A stretch of 64,000 nucleotides of DNA, taken from Flavobacteriales bacterium UBA4466. GTDB taxonomy: Bacteria > Bacteroidota > Bacteroidia > Flavobacteriales_D > Crocinitomicaceae. Where the stretch lies: the NCBI GenBank assembly GCA_905182335.1, contig CAJJBE010000002.1, forward strand, positions 62,001-126,000, written 5' to 3'. The notes under the pieces are model-generated. The model worked only from the letters and a program-made list of their open reading frames with translations. It was not told the DNA's origin and did no database searches. Positions 60,401-64,000 of this stretch are shown here, in pieces (positions within the stretch are counted from its first letter, which is position 1; each line of letters starts with the position of its first letter). Position numbers and translations under genes: made by a program.

Positions 60401-60555
60401 TTGGTAAAAGTCATAGCTATAACATTAGTAAAACTACTAATGTTATCTTCTTCCCTTATAAGTAATTGAACATATGCTTTTACCAGTTGATATGTTTTCC
60501 CACTCCCTGCAGATGCATTTAGTATTTTTAATGGTTTGAGCGTTTTTTCAATCAC
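57433..60555 (-). CDS. AddA-like UvrD/Rep helicase with C-terminal nuclease domain
   Basis: This is a 1040-aa protein from GTG 60555. Walker A ASAGSGKT is at residues 14-21, IAMTFTNKAA motif Ia follows, Walker B DEFQDTSRLQWLNL, GDPKQSIYRFKNG motif III, LMTIHKSKGLEFPVV motif V and YVAMTRPIERLYI motif VI. The C-terminus has the RecB-type PD-(D/E)xK signature, with IPDKI and IIDYKTG. It would process double-strand breaks with an AddB-like partner. No such partner gene is next to it. No ATG lies in the first 50 codons of the longest frame; the GTG gives the usual short lead to Walker A. Confidence 0.85.
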   Translation of the reverse strand: MIEKTLKPLKILNASAGSGKTYQLVKAYVQLLIREEDNISSFTNVIAMTFTNKAALEMKDRIIAALDQMSSPSVYKNKASKLTSGIAEALNISEQDVQYRCKRVLVKILHQYEEFHVMTIDKFNLRLIKSFGRDLDLPNDFEVVLDETEIIEKIVDDILNQLGGVGSEELNKLIMYYAKFNIDKGKQWNFRRNLVDFGKILKNEKNNYSIEQLMVMDFSTNQFERLIQKKKKIDTQFITHTQAIKTEINLIGLDQDLLPGKSGTYNAISKVLAYSTFHNDPQLFTPTFIKTIEVELKAKQVYPQSIKDKIYTLIQFWEENLTPYATLDLFTQNFFNMALLQFMSASLKKVRKDEQLIRISEFNSLISELIQNETTPFIYERLGNKFHHFLLDEFQDTSRLQWLNLVPLVKESLSQNKENLIVGDPKQSIYRFKNGIAEQFVALPKIYNPEKDPHIAAQSAYFNEMGQLSELKDNWRSSPKIVNLNNEFFVTLRDSLPESAAEFYNSVHQTPQSKLHGKVEIISKEEKKSSDELVPQIIDWIEECKADGFKLGEICILGGKNKECNRWALGLNSAGYKVVSTDSLLINSSLKVKLTIAFLHRRLNPSGENEMKRFAELFFRVKSGSYDDYQNYIVERQSKKGKKYRNFDDLRFLNDHFGGSRSFFFKHENLYDLIQQFYSIAGYNELKDPYLHHLADLTFDYGLSKGPDLRSFLKEYESKKNKIAVQIPESENAIQLMTIHKSKGLEFPVVIIPTMNFASEVKSHFLIHLDDYVVYKKPSGNEHLDVLKELYEVERTQIIADNVNKCYVAMTRPIERLYISNFYASKSFGTLFHSTLEKNKDAKLVDDVLTLSLYDGERSPQEKNPINSALFTPSNVSDRLWFPDISLQDNETLIESNYLSDEMQFGIQFHYLASIIEDKNDIAKELNIAVKEGEVSQYNSDELKIKLKALFNNKEYEALFKGDKQILNEQGIIVNETTTLIPDKIILKSAETIIIDYKTGLPSQKDAKQVNEYRLTLEAMEYPNVRGYLFYTTLNELRIV

Positions 60556-60657
60556 AAGTAAGAGTTTATTTCGAAGATAATTGTTTAATCTTTTGTAGAG
60601 TATTTTTGAACCAATTAATTCATAGAAAGTTATAGTAATGATTGATAGATAATTTCG

Positions 60658-60665
60658 TAAATTTG
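60658..60665 (+). promoter_or_regulatory. candidate -7 box of the mbnP-mbnH-like genes
   Basis: TAAATTTG matches TAnnTTTG exactly and ends 4 nt before the ATG at 60670, which would give a leaderless transcript. The -33 element is weak. Confidence 0.4.
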
Positions 60666-60669
60666 TTGT

Positions 60670-61422
60670 ATGAGTGCTTTCGTACAACTAGTTTTATTTT
60701 TCTTTGGTGTTTTATCGCTTACTTCTTGTAAACCAGATAAACCAGAAATAAACATACCTTTTTCAGACACATTGAGTATAAGTGTACAGCCCGTATTTGG
60801 AGGCGAGCCACTTTTTTTAGACTCGTCTTATCAGACTCCTGAAGGATATGATATTCAATTTACGGATATCAAGTTTTATTTTCAAGATGTTAGAAACGGA
60901 GAGTATCTTTTTAAAGAAGCTGCTTTGTTTGACTATCGTTTACGTGGAACTAGTTTTATTGAAACAGCAGGTGATAAAGAATTTTATGAAAACATTCAAG
61001 CTAACTTAGGCGTGAGCTCTCTTGTAAATCACAATGACCCTGTTGGGTTTGATCCAAATAGTTGGCTTTACATTTCTAATTCAAATGATATGCATTGGGA
61101 TTGGAATCCAGGATATATATTTGTTAAAATTGAAGCTAAAGTAGATACAATCCAAGACGGGAATCCATTGTTTAATCATAATGTTATTTTTCATGTAGGT
61201 AAAGATGAAAATATAAAGACAGTTTCATTTATCGGTATCAACTGGATTAGTATTGGTTCAGGAGATGTATTCCCATTAAAATTAGATTTACTTCATTTCT
61301 TAGATACCGGATCTTCATCTATTGATGTGAAAACAGAATTCACATCACATACTTTGGCCGGACAAGATGGTTTAAGCGCAAAGGTTATGGATAATTTTAA
61401 AGAAGCATTAACACCATTTTAA
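60670..61422 (+). CDS. MbnP-like lipoprotein
   Basis: This 250-aa lipoprotein has a signal ending LSLTSC (Cys20). The mature chain follows the MbnP domain pattern: VQPVFGGEPLFLDSSYQTPEG, then DIKFYFQDVR, and NHNDPVGFDPNSWLYISNSN before DMHWDWNPGYIFVKIE (D140 to E155). The W143/W145 pair sits in the position of the conserved dM.W.W motif. In the characterised system the partner peroxidase MbnH oxidises a tryptophan of MbnP to kynurenine and MbnP binds copper. The next gene, overlapping by one base, is exactly such a di-heme enzyme. The family name is from memory and should be checked. Confidence 0.7.
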   Translation: MSAFVQLVLFFFGVLSLTSCKPDKPEINIPFSDTLSISVQPVFGGEPLFLDSSYQTPEGYDIQFTDIKFYFQDVRNGEYLFKEAALFDYRLRGTSFIETAGDKEFYENIQANLGVSSLVNHNDPVGFDPNSWLYISNSNDMHWDWNPGYIFVKIEAKVDTIQDGNPLFNHNVIFHVGKDENIKTVSFIGINWISIGSGDVFPLKLDLLHFLDTGSSSIDVKTEFTSHTLAGQDGLSAKVMDNFKEALTPF

Positions 61423-62495
61423 TGAAGTATTTATTACTTCTGTTTATTGTTATTGTAGTTACTTTATCGTGTGAAAAAGATAAAGTAGATCATATCCCTA
61501 CGCCATATATATTAGATATACCAAGTCATTTTCCTGTCATGCAAATTCCAGAAGATAACCCTATGACTGTTGAGGGGGTTGCCTTAGGAAGAAGATTGTT
61601 TTATGAAAAACAATTAAGTGGGGATAATACTATATCATGTGCAGCATGTCATTCACCTTCAAACGCATTCTCAGATCCTAATCAGTATTCTGAGGGAATT
61701 GACGGCATATTAGGAACGCGTAATTCAATGGCATTGATTAATGTTGGGTGGAATGATTTTTTCTTTTGGGATGGCAGAGCTAAAACGTTGGAAGAACAAA
61801 TACTAATACCGGTAGAAGATCCAATTGAAATGCATGATAATTGGGCTAGCGTAATGTCAACTATAAGCACTGACTTGACCTATAAGAATATGTTTTTTGA
61901 AGCGTTCCAGACTACTGATATTGACTCAACACATGCCGCAAAAGCAATTGCTCAATTTATAAGAACAATGATTTCAGGGTCTTCTAAATATGATGTAATG
62001 TACAAGGCAGAGAACAACTTGCTATTAACCGTATCGGAACAAAATATTTATTCAACAGTAACGCCACAGGAAACAGCAGGGTATGATTTATTTAAGAGTT
62101 TGAATGGAGCAGATTGCTTTCATTGTCATAATGGTCCTTTGGTGCAAGTTCAGAAATTTAGTAATAATGGTCTGGACGCAATATTCACAGACAATGGACG
62201 AGGAGCTATTACTGAAAACCTAAATGATATGGGCAAATTTAAAGTTCCAACATTAAGAAACATTGAGTATTCTGGACCTTATATGCACGATGGACGATTT
62301 GAAACATTGGATGAGGTAATAGAACATTATTCTTCAGGAGTTCAAATCAGCTCCACGATTGATCCACTAATTGAATTTGCTAGTCAAGGTGGAGTTCAGT
62401 TGGATGCCTTTGAAAAAGATTTAGTTAAGAAATTCTTACTTACTTTAACAGATGAAACCTTTATTAATAATCCTGACTTTCAGGAGCCGAAATAG
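61422..62495 (+). CDS. di-heme cytochrome c peroxidase / MbnH-like enzyme
   Basis: This 357-aa lipoprotein (VTLSC, Cys17) has two c-type heme sites: CAACH at 73-77 and CFHCH at 232-236. The first domain has FYEKQLSGDNTISCAACHSPS, then GTRNSMALINVGW and FFFWDGRAKTLEEQ (W116 close to the hemes). The second has FKVPTLRNIEYSGPYMHDGRF-like sequence. This is the bacterial cytochrome c peroxidase/MauG superfamily. Its coupling to an MbnP-like gene suggests MbnH-type tryptophan oxidation rather than peroxide removal. The distal ligands need alignment. Confidence 0.85.
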   Translation: MKYLLLLFIVIVVTLSCEKDKVDHIPTPYILDIPSHFPVMQIPEDNPMTVEGVALGRRLFYEKQLSGDNTISCAACHSPSNAFSDPNQYSEGIDGILGTRNSMALINVGWNDFFFWDGRAKTLEEQILIPVEDPIEMHDNWASVMSTISTDLTYKNMFFEAFQTTDIDSTHAAKAIAQFIRTMISGSSKYDVMYKAENNLLLTVSEQNIYSTVTPQETAGYDLFKSLNGADCFHCHNGPLVQVQKFSNNGLDAIFTDNGRGAITENLNDMGKFKVPTLRNIEYSGPYMHDGRFETLDEVIEHYSSGVQISSTIDPLIEFASQGGVQLDAFEKDLVKKFLLTLTDETFINNPDFQEPK

Positions 62496-62532
62496 ATAAA
62501 TTTGTTTCTTTTGTAATAGAAATTTGATTATG

Positions 62533-63948
62533 ATGGATGAAAGACGACTGACAACAGAGGAGAAAGCGCTTAAAATCAACCTAAGACCAGATATCTATGG
62601 ATGCTTTGCTGAGATTGGAGCGGGGCAGGAGGTAGCAGCAAATTTTTTCAAAGCAGGAGGCAGCTCAGGAACAATTGCACATACGCAGTCGGCATATGAC
62701 ATGAAAGTGTCTGATTCTATGTATGGTAAAGCTTCTCGTTATGTATGTGAAGATCGATTACAAACAATGCTTGAGAAAGAATATAGTGTTTTGAAAGAGC
62801 GTCTTTATGAAAAATCTAAGGAAAAACTATTCTTCGCATTCTGTAATACAGTTGAGTCACTAAACTATCACAAAACAAATCAAGGACATGGCTGGGTTGG
62901 AATGCGTTTTCAACTTTCACTTGAGGGTCCTGTAAATGATGTTATACTGCACATTAAAATGCATGATAATAGCCATAAAGCACAGCAAGAAACTCTAGGG
63001 ATTCTAGGAGTTAATTTGATTTATTCAGCATACTTCCATAATCATGATTTAGATGAATTCTTAACTAATCTAGTGCATCGTCTTCCTAGAGAAAAAATGG
63101 AAATAGATATGCTTAGGTTGTCAGGGCCTGACTTCGATGATGTAGATAATAGAATTATAGCATTGAACTTAGTTAAGCGTGGCATCACTGATGCTACAAT
63201 GTTTGATTTAAGCGGAAACGTACTTCAGCCAGCAACTGCTTTATATAAAAAGAATATTCTTTTGATGCGAGGCCGTTTCAGACCTGTAACGAAAGTACAT
63301 ATTGATATGATCGAACGTGGAGGTGAACAGTTTCTCCTTGAGGATGGAGTGAAAAAAGATAACGTTTTTGTCGTTTTTGAATTAACATTGAAAGACCTTA
63401 CTGCGGACGGAAAAATCTCAGATAAAGACTTTGTAGACAGAGCGGAATTACTAGGCACACTAGGCTATACCGTCATGATTAGCAATTACTTGAAGCATTA
63501 TAAAATGGTTAACTATTTAGCATCAATTGCTAGGGGTCATAAAATGGGCGTTCTTGCCGGCATTTACAATCTTCAAACAATATTTGATGAGCGTTATTAT
63601 GGTAATTTGCCTGGCGGACTATTTGAGGCATTTGGACGTGGATTCGGAAATGATGTTACCCTGTATGTTTATCCTGCAAATGATGTGGAGACAGGTGAGC
63701 TCTATTCATTGGATAATTTTACTGTTCCTGATAATTTAAAAGGCTTACTCCAGTACATGAAAGACAATCATAAGTTGGCTAAGTTTGACAATTTCGATCA
63801 GAGGTTACTCGGCATTATGTCAGACGATGTTCTGTCAAAAATAAAAGCCAATGCTTCTAGCTGGGAAGAAGATGTTCCAGAAGAAGTAGTTAAAGCAATT
63901 AAGTATTATGAACTTTTTGGTTATAAAAAGAAAGAAGCGACTCTTTAA
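62533..63948 (+). CDS. conserved cytoplasmic protein of unknown function (often mislabelled TonB-dependent receptor)
   Basis: This is a 471-aa protein from ATG 62533; ATG 62530 is equally possible. It has no signal peptide or membrane segment. It opens DERRLTTEEKALKINLRPDI and has EIGAGQEVAANFFKAGG near residue 29, GHGWVGMRFQL near residue 118, LGILGVNLIYSAYF near residue 155, and SGPDFDDVDNRIIALNLVK near residue 196. I recall this as a widespread family that automatic annotation often calls TonB-dependent receptor, for which nothing here speaks. It resembles no enzyme I recognise. It lies 37 nt after the peroxidase gene, so it may be co-transcribed. Confidence 0.7.
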   Translation: MDERRLTTEEKALKINLRPDIYGCFAEIGAGQEVAANFFKAGGSSGTIAHTQSAYDMKVSDSMYGKASRYVCEDRLQTMLEKEYSVLKERLYEKSKEKLFFAFCNTVESLNYHKTNQGHGWVGMRFQLSLEGPVNDVILHIKMHDNSHKAQQETLGILGVNLIYSAYFHNHDLDEFLTNLVHRLPREKMEIDMLRLSGPDFDDVDNRIIALNLVKRGITDATMFDLSGNVLQPATALYKKNILLMRGRFRPVTKVHIDMIERGGEQFLLEDGVKKDNVFVVFELTLKDLTADGKISDKDFVDRAELLGTLGYTVMISNYLKHYKMVNYLASIARGHKMGVLAGIYNLQTIFDERYYGNLPGGLFEAFGRGFGNDVTLYVYPANDVETGELYSLDNFTVPDNLKGLLQYMKDNHKLAKFDNFDQRLLGIMSDDVLSKIKANASSWEEDVPEEVVKAIKYYELFGYKKKEATL

Positions 63949-63957
63949 CCTCGCGCT

Positions 63958-64000
63958 ATGCCTCACATAAAAAATGCGTTAATTCGTTACAGAATCATTG
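63958..64000 (+). CDS. start of a probable WYL-domain regulator (partial)
   Basis: ATG at 63958, nine nt after the previous stop, opens MPHIKNALIRYRII and runs off the edge. The phrase KNALIRYRTID is the usual opening of Bacteroidota WYL-domain transcription regulators (helix-turn-helix plus WYL). Only 14 residues are visible, so the call is tentative. Confidence 0.5.
   Translation, partial: MPHIKNALIRYRII

Noticed and set aside
60556..60687. Longer N-terminus for the AddA-like helicase (from TTG 60687)
   Set aside because: It would overlap the divergent lipoprotein gene and add 44 residues with no family match; GTG 60555 gives the short lead to Walker A.
62500..62532. Promoter-like AAATTTG words before the unknown gene
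   Set aside because: The TA of TAnnTTTG is missing or out of spacing next to them, so I do not call a separate promoter.

Overview
The window looks like chromosomal DNA of a marine or freshwater member of the Bacteroidota, order Flavobacteriales, most like Crocinitomicaceae (Fluviicola/Crocinitomix-type). The evidence is: AT-rich DNA; no Shine-Dalgarno boxes but A-rich leaders; repeated promoter boxes of the Bacteroidota type (TTG, about 19 nt, TAnnTTTG); secreted proteins with type A and type B (gliding-associated/CHU_C) type IX secretion sorting domains; a protein end with the KIVDxxGRET...NTPLIYIYSDGT motif; and a str operon without tuf. The family placement is inferred from recalled protein styles, not from a search.

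Layout. 1-7.3 kb: the 5' part of a sensor-kinase-like membrane protein, ferredoxin-NADP reductase, a TrmH-type RNA methylase, mutS (TTG start), tRNA-Gly and tRNA-Leu, a headless fragment of a secreted protein, and psd. 7.3-10.7 kb: a secreted T9SS protein behind a duplicated promoter/leader, and fabD. 10.7-17.3 kb: manC with an overlapping SprT-like metalloprotease, an MlaEF lipid-transport pair, rmuC with an Omp85-like outer-membrane protein, and an unlisted 46-aa lipoprotein. 17.4-21.5 kb: tatC, a DUF5686 outer-membrane protein and lptB. 21.6-32 kb: recQ; a likely five-gene operon (bifunctional nuclease, NupC nucleoside transporter, LuxE-like acyl-protein synthetase, half-size TauE/SafE permease, M20 amidohydrolase); etfBA; and pdhB.

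32.4-49.7 kb is the complete str-S10-spc-alpha supercluster, rpsL to rplQ, including rpmD (58 aa) and rpmJ (38 aa). The first three quarters are tightly packed. The distal alpha part has long spacers (57-95 nt), several with inverted repeats. L17 carries an acidic tail encoded by a perfect-looking 9-bp tandem repeat. carA and eno follow.

52-64 kb: a small secreted protein next to a type B T9SS protein, hutU, an AddA-like helicase-nuclease without its partner, an MbnP-MbnH-like pair (a lipoprotein with a DMHWDW motif followed by a di-heme peroxidase), a conserved 472-474-aa cytoplasmic protein of unknown role, and the first codons of a probable WYL-domain regulator.

Most of the window is housekeeping. 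The parts most worth a second look are the MbnP/MbnH pair (60.7-62.5 kb), the duplicated leader shared with fabD (7.56-7.73 and 9.69-9.74 kb), the repeat-encoded L17 tail, the hairpins of the alpha operon, the small lipoprotein gene at 17110, and the decayed secreted-protein fragment beside the tRNA pair. No phage, insertion sequence, CRISPR array or defence island is visible.
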